Below are positions 1-12,918 of a DNA stretch of 64,000 nt, piece after piece. The DNA lies in the NCBI GenBank assembly GCA_034190875.2, contig CM067345.1, forward strand, positions 24,451,696 to 24,515,695, in the 5' to 3' direction. The DNA comes from Urechis unicinctus. Taxonomy: Eukaryota; Annelida; Polychaeta; Xenopneusta; Urechidae. Positions within the stretch are counted from its first letter, which is position 1. Every line of letters starts with the position of its first letter. Both the position numbers and the translations under genes were made by a program. The notes below the pieces were generated by a model. That model had not been told where the DNA came from and did no database searches. It was given only the letters and a program-made list of their open reading frames with translations.

Positions 1-3000
1 AAATGAAAGCTTGCTTATGCAGCAATATCAAATCACACATGTCCTATGCGGTAATCATCATTTATGCTTTAGTTTTGACCCTATCTTTACAGTCTGGTGA
101 ACATCACCCTGGCCAACGATACCATTCTCTACATACTACCACTCATAGGCAAACCAATAGACACATTTAGCATCAGAGAGCATAACTGAATTTTAGATAT
201 TCTGTGGATTACATTCCATTTAGTCTTTTCGGTGACTTGTTCGATTGAATTGGCTGCAAATCACTACGTTCATTTATAGAGATATATGTCTATTGGTGAG
301 GTAAGTTGCAACCTGCACAGATTTGAAATGCCACTTGTCATGCATCTTCCGCCCCCCCCCCCAACCCCCACGAGTTAAAGGCCAGCACCAATAGAGTTGA
401 GCCACGATCACTGATCTATATTTTTATAGATCATTGGCTTCGATGACTATAATGCACGGAGACTGAAAAAATGAAATGGACATGGTAAAAACATGCAGGG
501 CGTTTCGTAAATTGTGTCCTGGTAAAGTCATAATGTATAGATCGTGTTCCATGAGCACCTGTTGAGGCACATTATCTATGGTTTGAGCGATCAAGCCTCT
601 CACCTCATTTGTCGGAAGGAGCATGAATGATAGTGGTATATGAGCGATGGCACCATGGCCAATTGTATGAGTCAATCGCACCTTACCAATTATGTAAAGG
701 CTGTTTAAGATGGAAGCAAGGTTTTATTGCTTATCATTTCGTAAAGTTGTTGCAAGAATTATTGTCATCCCATGACTGTAAGAACGCAGAATATAACAAT
801 GTACCCGAGCAGCATCTCGCTTTCTAAAATCTAATAGATTAGCGTAGTGGGTTATTAACTGTAATGTGTGTGTTGGACATATAAACCACTGTTATGCGTG
901 GTTTCACCGCGGTAGTCATGGGATTGCTGCTGCCAATGTAATTTCAGCTATCATTCACCATGCTGATAACGTCTAACCTATTAATGATTCAAATCTGCAG
1001 ACAAAGCTGAGTGCGTTTTTCATGCATGCTGGTTGCAACGTGTGGCTGGCTATGTATAGCTGCGTTAATTCATCAGTTCCACGGCATTTTGTCCCAAGAG
1101 CCTACGGTAGACTGGCTCTTTGCAACAAGCTTATGTTTATCCATATCATATCGCTATGGGATGCAACAGATGTTTCTCTACAAGTATTAGAGACTAAAGC
1201 AAACCCTTGCCTCCGCAATCTGAGGATTCATGTTATAAATCAATATCACATTTCCTAAACAAAATGATGTATTCGTGAGTTGTATCCATAGCAAAGCAGA
1301 ACCTCGCTTTGGCTGTGACACAGGATCCCCCATAATACAGCATTGTAGCCCCATTCAACTACCACCATCAATCAATGTAAAGCCTGCAATTTATGAATCA
1401 TACTGCAAAGCAATAAGGGAATGCTCGATTGTTATAGAACTATTGATATCTGCTAAACTTGATAGCTACCACGTTTATGTTCCTCGCAATTAATCACCAG
1501 TATAGGAAAACGCGACAAACATTGGATGAAGGTCCGCGTCAGTCGCTTGACGCCTGGCCTATCGTCGATTTAATGAAGAGCAATAAACTGGATGGGGGAA
1601 ACTCACGCGTCGGGTTGGTGAAATTACATCATAACCATTAACTGCATTTAGTCCAGTCCTCGTGACAGTGGGGTTAAATGGCATGGATTTGCATAACATG
1701 GGAGATGTAAATGAATCTGTCTTCTTTTAACTAGTGCTCGCTCAGTCATAATTTTGAGGCTACGATTTCGGGATTTAGATGATTTTTTGCATTGCCACAA
1801 GAACCAGATGATACATAATACCAAAACGGCTGATACTATTTCCCCATGCCATTCTGAGCAATCACGTCAACATCGTGTAATGGCGTATGTAGTCCATTGC
1901 CATACGTGTGTTGTCACCGAAAAATATTTTTATATAACACAAGCACCGCCATTCGTTAATAGATAATTGTTATGCTATGCGTCCATTGTGCTTATACTTT
2001 TTGAGCGCTCCTTCGTCACAAAAAAACACACGTGCATTAAATTGAAAACATCCGTTCTTCCCTATTTTTGACGGTAACTAGATGGTTGTAGTATCCTGGT
2101 GATTAACCATTGTATTGATGGTTCTTCACGTGAGGCTGGTCATTATTGTGCTCAGATTGATATTTGAGCTTGAACACTCGGAGTTAATGATTAGTGTCAG
2201 GCCAAGGCTGTTGAGTTATTTAACCATTGACCTTGACTGTTAATGGAATGAAACCCGCGTAGTATTGGCCTGGGCTAATAAATCATCTGCACCGCTTTCC
2301 AGCAGATTATCTAATTCACGCCTGTTATATGTTTTGCCATTTGCGCGATGCAGTGCTTCATTCGCCTTGGTCAACTCCTTAATGCGAAATGTTGTGTTCC
2401 AATTCCCGAGCTACACGGGGAAACCAATACGAGTTAGACCGATGACGGCATTGCCCTGCTTGGTATTCAAACATCACTACACTGTGGTAATGGATGAGAT
2501 ATCCTAAACGGAAGTGATTTTCGCTTCTCGTGGAAAACTATCCCAGAGTAATGTAGTTTTGATTTATGTGTTGGTTGCACAAGCAACCATTGTTCAAGAC
2601 ATGATGCAAGGTAAGACATGAGATTCCAATCCGCAGACAGGACTTAGTTAACCCAGCACACAATGCTGGCCGAAATAAGGGTGGTAACCCATATGGTATC
2701 TCACGATGTCCACTCCATATAGAAAGCTCAAGCCTTTAGATATCCAATTTCCTCACTATTTAAAGAATGTTTTGCGATAATTATCACCTGTTATTATGGT
2801 TGAAAGCATTGGTTTGCTGCATGGCGATTACTGTGACAGAAGCTGTGTTAAAACACCAACAAACAATACGTGTTATATGTCAGGGAAAGGCTGCTTGGTC
2901 ACACTGAACAAATAAGAATTCCACGGAGTCAATGCTGATTCAGTAGGCTTACCGTTAGGCTGTCATGTTTATTTTAATGATAACCCTATGAGTCCAAAGA

Positions 3001-6000
3001 AGCAAGCACTTGCTCACAGTATCAGGAAGTTATCACAATGCTGGTAAGAATCAATATCACGTTACTTCGACTAAGTCGTATATTCATTGCTGGTATTCAC
3101 AGTAGTGCGAATACTTATAGAGCCTTCAATCCTTGTCACAGGATCGCCCATAATAAAGCAGCAGAGGTGGTCACAACTCGGCCATTCATTGATTGAAAGC
3201 TCAACATTATTATTGCACTTTACGAATGGTGCTGGAAAAGCGGAGTTTTGACAGACACATAGTATGAAAGTTAGGTATATAATGTTTGCTTATCCTCATG
3301 GTAACCACGATTATGGCGCTTGTAATTAACAATAAGCATAAGATAAAGTGACGAATATTTAATTAACCACAGCCTCATCAACTGTTCGTTATTGGCTTTT
3401 ACATTGAGATAGATAAGCCAACTCCGACACAAGCCCTTATATATCCTGGGTTTTAATATACGTGCAATTATTAATCTAGAAGATTATTATTAACCCTATG
3501 TCGCAGTTAGTAAAATTTTTATGTGCTACTCCTTTCAGGTTTAATGGGACGTGATGTGTATCAAGAGACACAATGGACAAGTTTATTTCCCGATTGTAAT
3601 TAACATTTTAACCATCGGCACTAAAAGAAATAACTTAATGTCTCTGTGGATATCAAAAGCAGTATTTGTATACGATGAAGTTCACATTTATTCGTGGAGT
3701 TGCTCGCTCTCAGTTGTTAATGAGCCAGTCCTCATGCTCGTATCTATTAATATCCGCCTTTTGCTGCGAGTATTATATCGATAGAAAGGCTTTCGATGTC
3801 TGATTGTAATGCATAAGCTCAATTGAATGACTAGTACAATGTAGGCAATATCATTCCCGCATATCTATAGTCTGACGAGTAACAATTGCCATGTACGTAA
3901 ATCACCCGGCATGCTAATGCATGCCACCAACATGATTGGGGATATTTTCGAAAGCAATTACGTACGAATCACTGGTTATAGGTCCAATATGTTATGAATT
4001 CAGACGACATTTTCGCAAAATGCAATTATCTAGCATTCGGGACCCAACAAATCCCCGCAAGACGTTAGTGCACTTTCCATACTTGACGACAATTGCTTAT
4101 ATACTGATTTAATGAATCAACGTGCGTGCACCTGACGCTAGTGCGGTGAGGAAAATGGCTTGAATATCCAGTCTGGGTTTTCATGCCCGACACTACGTCA
4201 TCTAAACCAGTTATGTTTATCTCGCGAACGCAAGCAAGAGTCATCGCTCATCGGGAACATTGTTGCCATGGAAACCGAGTGGTCTGAAACTATCAGACTA
4301 AGCAGCTGACCCCTCTCTTCCGTAATTCATACCTACCTTATTCCAAGGAGGATTGAATAATGGGGATATGCAATAAGAGAAAAATTGCTGTGGCAACGGA
4401 ACAAGAGGCCCATAGTATTGGTTGGAAGACGTCTGGCTGGTTTGATGTGCTATCCTTACAGGCATAACCGACAATTATCTTGTAATTTAAGTATTACGTG
4501 TTTAACTTTGGCCGCAGGCAATAACACCAATAGCCGTAATAATATGGTTAGGGAATTTAGCTGATTCAATCATGCATGCCCTTATTACGACTAGTTTGCA
4601 GAGATGGCGACCAATGATGAATACGAAAGGTAGCCCCTTTTTATGCCTGTGACGTACATAGTGCTCATGTTGGGGCACCCAGTGCTCTAAAATGTATATC
4701 CTTTATTATGTGTCATCCGAAATGCAACTAGTATCTGTCAAAGGAAGTGACTGGCTCTGAGTTGCATGAGCAACGACGCCAATTTATTGGTGTTTTTCGC
4801 TCCATATTCAAAGCATTTGCCTGCAAATTGGAATCGGACACAATTTCTGTATTGCCTCTGTCAACCGAATTTTCATATTACTTTCTTGCTAATGTATTTG
4901 CAAGCCCCCTTCATTATTCTCTACCGACCGTAATTGTTGAGTAAAGGGGATATAAGAGAGATTTGTCCTTGGCCATAAGCACTTTCTTGCGTACCAATAT
5001 GAAGATCCTGAAACGGCGTCTTAAAAGTATTGCAACTAAACTCAAAGCATGACCACATGCATTCAGTCATCTAGAGATTGAACCTACCTTATTATCATAC
5101 CCGTATAAGGATCATATCGCAAACTTGAGGACCTCTCTATTGTCGTCACTCAACAGGTTAGTTGCCAAACGAACATTTTAAGCTGCTACTTCCAACTATT
5201 CTTGCCTGAATACGTAGGCTGTGAAAACACAGCAAGATCATTTATCTCATAAAAGATAAAAACCTATGTTGGTCGTTCAAAATTCAATTTACACACTATA
5301 TTAAGTTAAGTTAAAAGAATTTGATTTAATTGGGGTTGTTTATGAAGTAGCCTTCAAGGGTGACTCATCCACCTTTCGGACTTCAAATAAGTGGGTTCCT
5401 CTTATCTTCAACAAATCCAATTCAACACAAGCTGTGTTCTGTGGTAAAGACTACCAAACCTACGTGGTTTCTATGAATCGAATGCTAATATGAACAACAA
5501 ATGCGGTGTTGAGTAGGATAGTAGGGATCAGAAACTTCTGGCACACGTCTAATTTCAATTATAATGCAATCAACTGAAAAGTAAACGACAACAGTTTGGG
5601 ACAGATATACTTACTATAGATCGCATCGCACTCAAATGACAGCAATGCGTTATAGATAACCAATTAGAAAAGTTTTGAAAAACATAGTAAATAATATAGA
5701 ATTACCATTGGCAGGACAACTGTTGACCATATATGCGCATGTGCGCTCGATGAAACGCGCACGGAATTATTCGTTTAAAATAATTTGCCTCATACCAGTT
5801 GTATCCAGGTACATAGTCTAGGGGCGGATTTTGTGCCAAGAAGCGGAATTATTCAGGGATCTCTTTATATACTTTTGACGAGTGAATGTTTATCTTTGAT
5901 TTATCGTGAAAGTGTCAATGTTATGCTGTTTTTATATAAACTGTCCACCAAGTAGATACAAGACATCTAATGGAAACTAAAAAGATCAAGCTTTCAAAAT

Positions 6001-6750
6001 GCAGGTCTGTTCAACAGTTGAAATCGTGTGATCATGGTAGCATACCGCTTGCATACAGTGTTGGTCAATGATTTTGTAGAATCGATCATCAGCTTGAAAA
6101 TAATAGCGCATCCCTCATCGATGTCAATTCAAGGTATGATAACTGATACCGAATTACGTGCAATATCTATGGGTAGCCACTGTAGACTACGACAAAAACG
6201 GAAACATGCTTCATTTTAAACAGAAATATTTTTCATACTCCTTTAAAGAAGAATAGTGTTCCATCGAAATGTAATTTTATACCTGTACAAAGTATTGGTG
6301 ATGGGGTCATTCAGTTATTTGTAGCTGGGACAAAGTCGTTACAAGTGAGACCGATGGCGACTTTGCTGTGATTGGTATTCAAACATCACCGCACTATGCT
6401 TTTGGATTGGTTATTTTTAGTGGCGTTTATTTCTGTTGACCATAGCAACGATGGGCTATAATTGCAAATACCTAGGTTAATCCACGATGTTGTGTTGGCT
6501 GGTCATGGGCTATTCTTAAGTTGCTGCACAAATTATTGTCCACGCCGAGGCCTTCCACTGTGTGTTACTATAGAAGTGCCCCACATTTCTGAAGCATCAT
6601 AGATAAACGTATAATGTAATTATTGATTCGGTAAGACATGGGATTGCTGTTGCCAATGCAATATGATGAAATTCTAACTGATTCACCATTTAAAGCTGCA
6701 GACATGACACGATGACTATGCCAAGCATACAATGTTAGCCAGAACAAAGA
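1..6750. repeat. Non-coding tandem-array unit, copy R1
   Basis: This stretch holds no supportable gene; its open frames are short and lack family signatures. Positions 1-4780 match 14263-19117 almost base for base, and 3470-6750 matches 7922-11280, so it is one copy of a roughly 10 kb direct-repeat unit. A poly-C tract lies at about 349-362 and recurs at the equivalent place in R3 and R4. R1 lacks a segment of about 60 bp that R3 (about 15360-15420) and R4 (about 25661-25721) both carry. The left end is cut by the window edge. The function is unknown; it could be an old large transposon or simply a duplicated intergenic block. Confidence 0.8.
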
Positions 6751-7921
6751 CCTTGGCTCCGTGAGGTAGTCGTCTCTCTCCTGACCGCGCTCACCTGGGT
6801 GCGGGGTCTGTCTCCGTCCCCGCAGCCCCTCCGCTCCTTCCTTGCGGTGTCTCCCCTCTACCTCTGCGTCCTAACTGCTCTCTTGCGTCGCTCCACGGCT
6901 CGCCCCCGCCCTTTGCTCTGGAAGCTATCCGGGTGCCGACTCCTGGCTCTGATCCTTCTCCTGCAGCCAATCACCCCCCCCGCCCCCCCCCACCCACAGT
7001 CTTCCCACACCCCCCATCTCTCTGCTCACCCCTGGGTCACACGGGATCCCGCCGGGGTCTCCATACCACTTCGCCCCTTCGCCCCCCTCCCCACACTTAA
7101 CCATCATCACACCAGACTTCCCGAACTTCACCACCCTACCCCCAACCCCCTTCACCCCCAAAACCCACCCCCTCCGAGCCCCCCTTCCCACTCCCCCTTT
7201 CATCTCTGCAACCATCTCGAACTCCGCCCCCCAACTCTACCCCCCCCCCCCTCGACCCCCTCTTTCTCTGCCCTCCCAAACCCCCCCCCCCTTCATATAC
7301 CCTGCTCCCTAGTTCCTTTCCTCTCCCCGACCCCTAATTTTTCCTCCCGCTTTCCTTCCCCCACCTCCCCTCTCCCCCCCACCCCCCCCCCTTTCTCACA
7401 ACCCCCTCCTATCTCCTCGCGTTGCCCCCCCTGGATCACCCCCCACCCCACCTTACCCTCTCCTCTACCCCTTCACCACTCTCCCCCCCCCCCCCCCCCC
7501 CACCTTTCACCTCTATTTTTTTTTTCACCCCGCACCCTCCCCCCCCCCCCCCCCCCCCCCCCTTTCCCCCCCCCTTCCCCCTCCCCTTCCGCTGCTCCCT
7601 CCCGCCTTTTCACTCCCCCCCTCCCTCGCTCTCTCTCATCCTCCTCCTCATCTCCCCTTTCCCCTTTCCCCCCACCTCACCCCCTCCTCCCTTATCCCCC
7701 TCCTTCCTCCCCCCCTCGTCTCCTACCTCCCCCCCTTGTGCCCTCCACTTCACGCTCCTGACCCTCCCCCACCCTTACTCTCTCCCCCCACTCGTCTCCC
7801 ATCTCCTACCCCTTCTCCCTCCCCCCCGCCCCCCTCTCTCCATCTCCCTCCCCCCGCTTCCATCCCCTCGTGCGCCCTCTGGAGCTTCCCCTCCTCCCCC
7901 GTGGGTCTGGAGCTCTCCACG
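6751..7921. other. Extreme C-rich, G-poor block between R1 and R2
   Basis: R1 homology stops just after the string shared with 11270-11280, and R2 homology begins at about 7922. Between them lie about 1.17 kb of C/T-rich sequence with many runs of 8 or more C and few A or G, unlike the AT-rich surroundings. Long proline/serine-rich frames arise only because stop codons cannot form in poly-pyrimidine. The first 200 bp are more mixed and GC-rich; the block then degrades to nearly pure C with scattered T and A. That pattern suggests a low-quality read or a forced contig join, but a genuine pyrimidine tract cannot be excluded. Confidence 0.7.
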
Positions 7922-10842
7922 GTACGTGCATACGGATCTAGAATTATTATTAACCTATGTCGCAGTTAGTAAAACTTTTATGGTGCTACTCGTTAAAGAA
8001 ATAACTTAATGTCTCTGTGGATATCAAAAGCAGTATTTGTATACGATAAAGTTCACATTTATTCGTGGAGTTGCTCGCTCTCAGTTGTTAATGAGCCAGT
8101 CCCTCATGCTCGTATCTATTAATATCCGCCTTTTGCTGCGAGTATTATATCGATAGAAAGGCTACCGATGTCTGATTGTAATGCATAAGCTCAATTGAAT
8201 GACTAGTACAATGTAGGCAATATCATTCCCGCATATCTATAGTCTGACGAGTACAATTGCCATGTACGTAAATCACCCGGTATGCTAATGCATGACACCA
8301 ACATGATTGGGGATATTTTCGATAGCAATAACGTTCGAATCACTTGTTGTAGGTCCAATATTTTTTTGATTCAGACGTCATTTTCGCAAAATGCAATTAT
8401 CTAGCATTCGCGATCCAACAAATCCCCGCAAGACGGTAGTGCACTTTCCATACTTGACGACAATTGCTTATATACTGATTTAATGAATCAACGTGCGTGC
8501 ACCTAACGTTAGTGTGGCGAGGAAAATGGCTTGAATATCCAGTCTGGGTTTTCATGCCTGACACTACGTCATCTAAACCAGTTATGTTTATCTCGCGAAC
8601 GCAAGCAAGAGTCATCGCTCATCGGGAACATTGTTGCCATGGAAACCGAGTGGTCTGAAACTATCAGACTAAGCAGCTGACCCCTCTCTTCCGTAATTCA
8701 TACCTACCTTATTCCAAGGAGGATTGAATAATGAGGATATGCAATTAGAGAAAAATTGCTGTGGCAACGGAACAAGAGGCCCATAGTATTGGTTGGAAGA
8801 CGTCTGGCTGGTTTGATGTGCTATCCTTACAGGCATAACCGACAATTATCTTGTAATTTAAGTATTACGTGTTTAACTTTGGCTGCAGGCAATAACACCA
8901 ATAGCCGTAATAATGCGGTTAGGGAATTTAGCTGATTCAATCATGCATGCCCTTATTACGACTAGTTTGCAGAGATGGCGACCAATGATGAATACGAAAG
9001 GTAGCCCCTTTTTATGCCTGTGACGTACATAGTGCTCATGTTGGGGCACCCAGCGCTCTAAAATGTGTATCCTTTATTATGTGTCATCCGATATGCAACT
9101 AGTAATCTGTCAAAGGAAGTGACTGGCTCTGAGTAGCATGAGCAACGACGCCAATTTATTGGTGTTTTTCGCTCCATATTCAAAGCATTTGCCTGCAAAT
9201 TGGAATCGGACTCAATTTCTGTATTGCCTCTGTCAACCGAATTTTCATATTACTTTCTTGCTAATGTATGTGCAAGCACCCTTCATTACCTTCACCCTAA
9301 TTGTTGAGTAAAGGGGATATAAGAGAGATTTGTCCTTGGCCATAAGCACTTTCTGCGTACCAATATGAAGATCCTGAAACGGCGTCTTAAAAGTATTGCA
9401 ACTAAACTCAAAGCATGACCACATGCATTCAGTCATCTAGAGATTGAACCTACCTTAAAGAAGGCCATACCCGTATAAGGGCCTCATTGTTATCGCAAAC
9501 TTGAGGACCTCTCTATTGTCGTCACTCAACAGGTTAGTTGCCAAACGAACATTTTAAGCTGCTACTTCCAACTATTCTTGCCTGAATGCGTAGGCTGTGA
9601 AAACACAGCAAGATTATTTATCTCATAAAAAATAAAAACCTATGTTGGTCGTTCAAAATTCAATTTACACACTATATTAAGTTAAGTTAAAAGAATTTGA
9701 TTTAATTGGGGTTGTTTATGAAGTAGCCTTCAAGGGTGACTCATCCACCTTTCGGACTTCAAATAAGTGGGTTCCTCTTATCTTCAACAAATCCAATTCA
9801 ACACAAGCTGTGCTCTGTGGTAAAGACTACCAAACCTACGTGGTTTCTATGAATCGAATGCTAATATGAACAACAAATGCGGTGTTGAGTAGGATAGTAG
9901 GGATCAGAAACTTCTGGCACACGTCTAATTTCAATTATAATGCTATCAACTGAAAAGTAAACGACAACAGTTTGGGACAGATATACTTAATATAGATCGC
10001 ATCGCACTCAAATGACAGCAATGCGTTATAGATAACCAATTAGAAAAGTTTTGAAAAACATAGTAAATAATATAGAATTACCATTGGCAGGACAACTGTT
10101 GACCATATATGCGCATGTGCGCTCGATGAAACGCGCACGGAATTATTCGTTCAAAAAATTTGCCTCACACCAGTTGTATCCAGGTACATAGTCTAGGGGC
10201 GGATTTTGTGCCAAGAAGCGGAATTATTCAGGGATCTCTTTATATACTTTTGACGAGTGAATGTTTATCTTTGATTTATCGTGGAAGTGTCAATGTTATG
10301 CTGTTTTTATATAAACTGTCCACCAAGTAGATACAACACATCTAATGGAAACTAAAAAGATCAAGCTTTCAAAATGCAGATCTGTTCAACAGTTGAAATC
10401 GTGTGGTCATGGTAGCATACCGCTTGCATACAGTGTTGGTCAATGATTTTGTAGAATCGATCATCAGCTTGAAAATAATAGCGCATCCCTCATCGATGTC
10501 AATTCAAGGTATGATAACTGATACCGAATTACGTGCAATATCTATGGGTAGCCACTGTAGACTATGACAAAAACGGAATCATGATTCACTTTACACAGAA
10601 ATATTTTTCATACTCCTTTAAAGAAGAATAGTGTTCCATCGAAATGTAATTTTATACCTGTACAAAGTATTGGTGATGGGGTCATTCAGTATTTGTAGCT
10701 GGACAAAGTCGTTACAAGTGAGACCGATGGCGACTTTGCTGTGATTGGTATTCAAACATCACCGCACTATGCTTTTGGATTGGTTATTTTTAGTGGCGTT
10801 TATTTCTGTTGGCCATAGCAACGATGGCTATAATTGCAAATA

Positions 10843-11007
10843 CAATAGAAGACAGACAGAGCTAATAACACAATCAAACGGATATGGTGTATTTTCTCTA
10901 GACTGAGTGAGGTCATCCAGGGGGTAGTGGAAAACCAGCGACTAAGACCGTAAACAAGAGTAATTCTTAGTTGACGCCGTCGTGTCAAAGCTGTTGATAT
11001 TAAAAGC
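10843..11007. other. 165-bp segment present in R2, absent from R1
   Basis: The flanks on both sides are the same as R1 around 6468, where the two sides are joined directly. The extra sequence shows no clear terminal inverted repeat, poly-A tail or target duplication by eye. It may be a small insertion in R2 or a deletion in R1. Confidence 0.5.
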
Positions 11008-12553
11008 TAGGTTAATCCACGATGTTGTGTTGGCTGGTCATGTCTATTCTTAGGTTGCTGCACAAATTATTGTCACGCCGAGGCCTACCACTGTGTGTTA
11101 CTATAGAAGTGCCCCACATTTCTGAAGCATCATAGATAAACGTATAATGTAATTATGATTCGGTAAGACATGGGATTGCTGTTGCCAATGCAATATGGAT
11201 GAATTCTAACTGATTCACCATTTAAAGCTGCAGACATGACACGATGACTATGCCAAGCATACAATGTTAGCCAGAACAAAGGTGTGTTTGCCAGCATACT
11301 GGTCGTGATGTGTGGTGAGCCATATATTGAGATATTAATCCCAAGTTTTCTCAGCGCTTCCTCATCATGCCCTAAGAGCTTACGGTGGATTCAAAATAGA
11401 AAGCGTACGCCTTTTAGTGTTCAATTTTTTAACTCTGCCAATACTGAATCTTGATAACTGGCATATGTCAATGTGGTAAAAGGCTTGTCGCATACATCAT
11501 TTAGTTACAGTCAATTACTGTGACCGGGGCTAATACCAAAAAAACACCAACGCAAATCATATGTCGGCGAAAGGCTACTTGGTCATTCTTAACCAATGCT
11601 AATTACCAAGAGTTTATTCTGGTTAAGTAAGACTTGCATCATGGGATTTATTCCAACGCATGAATCAGCATTCCAAAATAATGTATTCGTGAGAGGTATC
11701 CACAGCAATGCAGAACTTTGCCTAGCTTAATGGCCGTATCACAGGTACAACCACAATACAGCAGTAGAAGGGTACTTGATGCTTCTATAAATAAATCAAG
11801 TTACAACCTGCAATATGATCGCACTTTATGATTTATGCTTCAAAAGAATGGGTTTTGTATCGAACGTTTAAATAAACGGTGGCACAACAAAAAGCGATTT
11901 GATGTCTGTTAAGCTTGATTGTATTCATGAAATTCCTTTAAGTACCTCATTTTACCGTTGTAGCCCACACTAGATAAATGTGTCTTAATGCTTATGCCTG
12001 AAGCTTATCCTGTCGATTGCAGACTATTATATCGATGGTGAGGGTGTCTGATATTACTAAAAAATATTCCAAAGCAATTAACTCAAACACTAGAATGTAT
12101 CAAATATATTAGAGATATCCACCAGGTAACGATAGCATTGTTGCTGTTAGTCACACCCAGATTGCTAGACGGCCTATATTCTGCTTTTGATAGGCAATTC
12201 TGTAGTAAGATAATCTTGGTTTGTATACATGATATACACCGAACATTAAAGCATCTCATCCATTAGTATAATGAAATTGGGCCAAATCACGAGCCGCAAA
12301 ATCGAGAATTGTGCTCCAAATAACAGTGGTGTGCATTATGACTCAGTCTAGTGATTGGTAGGAAAAGGAATCGGCTACTAAATCAAGAGAGATAATGGTA
12401 ATCCGACATACAGCCATAACATATACTTGAATGTGATATCCGTTACATAATGAATCCAGAACGTCACTATTAACGGTTTATATGACCTTATCAAGGCATG
12501 GAAAAAGACATTTGGCAATCTATGGTGGAATACTATTTCCCAAGGATCTCTAC

Positions 12554-12918
12554 ATACATATACATACACATACATACATACATACATACATACATACATA
12601 CACATACATACATACATACATACATACATACATACATACATACATACATACATACACATACATACATACATACATACATACATACATACATACATACATA
12701 CATACATACATACATACATACATACATACATACATACATACATACATACATACATACATACATACATACATACATACATACATACATACATACATACATA
12801 CATACATACATACATACATACATACATACATACATACATACATACATACATACATACATACATACATACATACATACATACATACATACATACATACATA
12901 CATACATACATACATACA
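12554..12918. repeat. (CATA)n microsatellite
   Basis: About 365 bp of almost pure CATA repeats with a few CACA interruptions near the left end (around 12600 and 12654). Because the period is four, several reading frames on each strand stay open and give alternating M-Y-V-C or T-Y-I-H peptides; these are not genes. Confidence 0.98.

Noticed and set aside
6799-8009. Proline-rich open frames of up to 320 codons
   Set aside because: They are the automatic translation of a pyrimidine-only tract; several phases are open at once and there is no domain.
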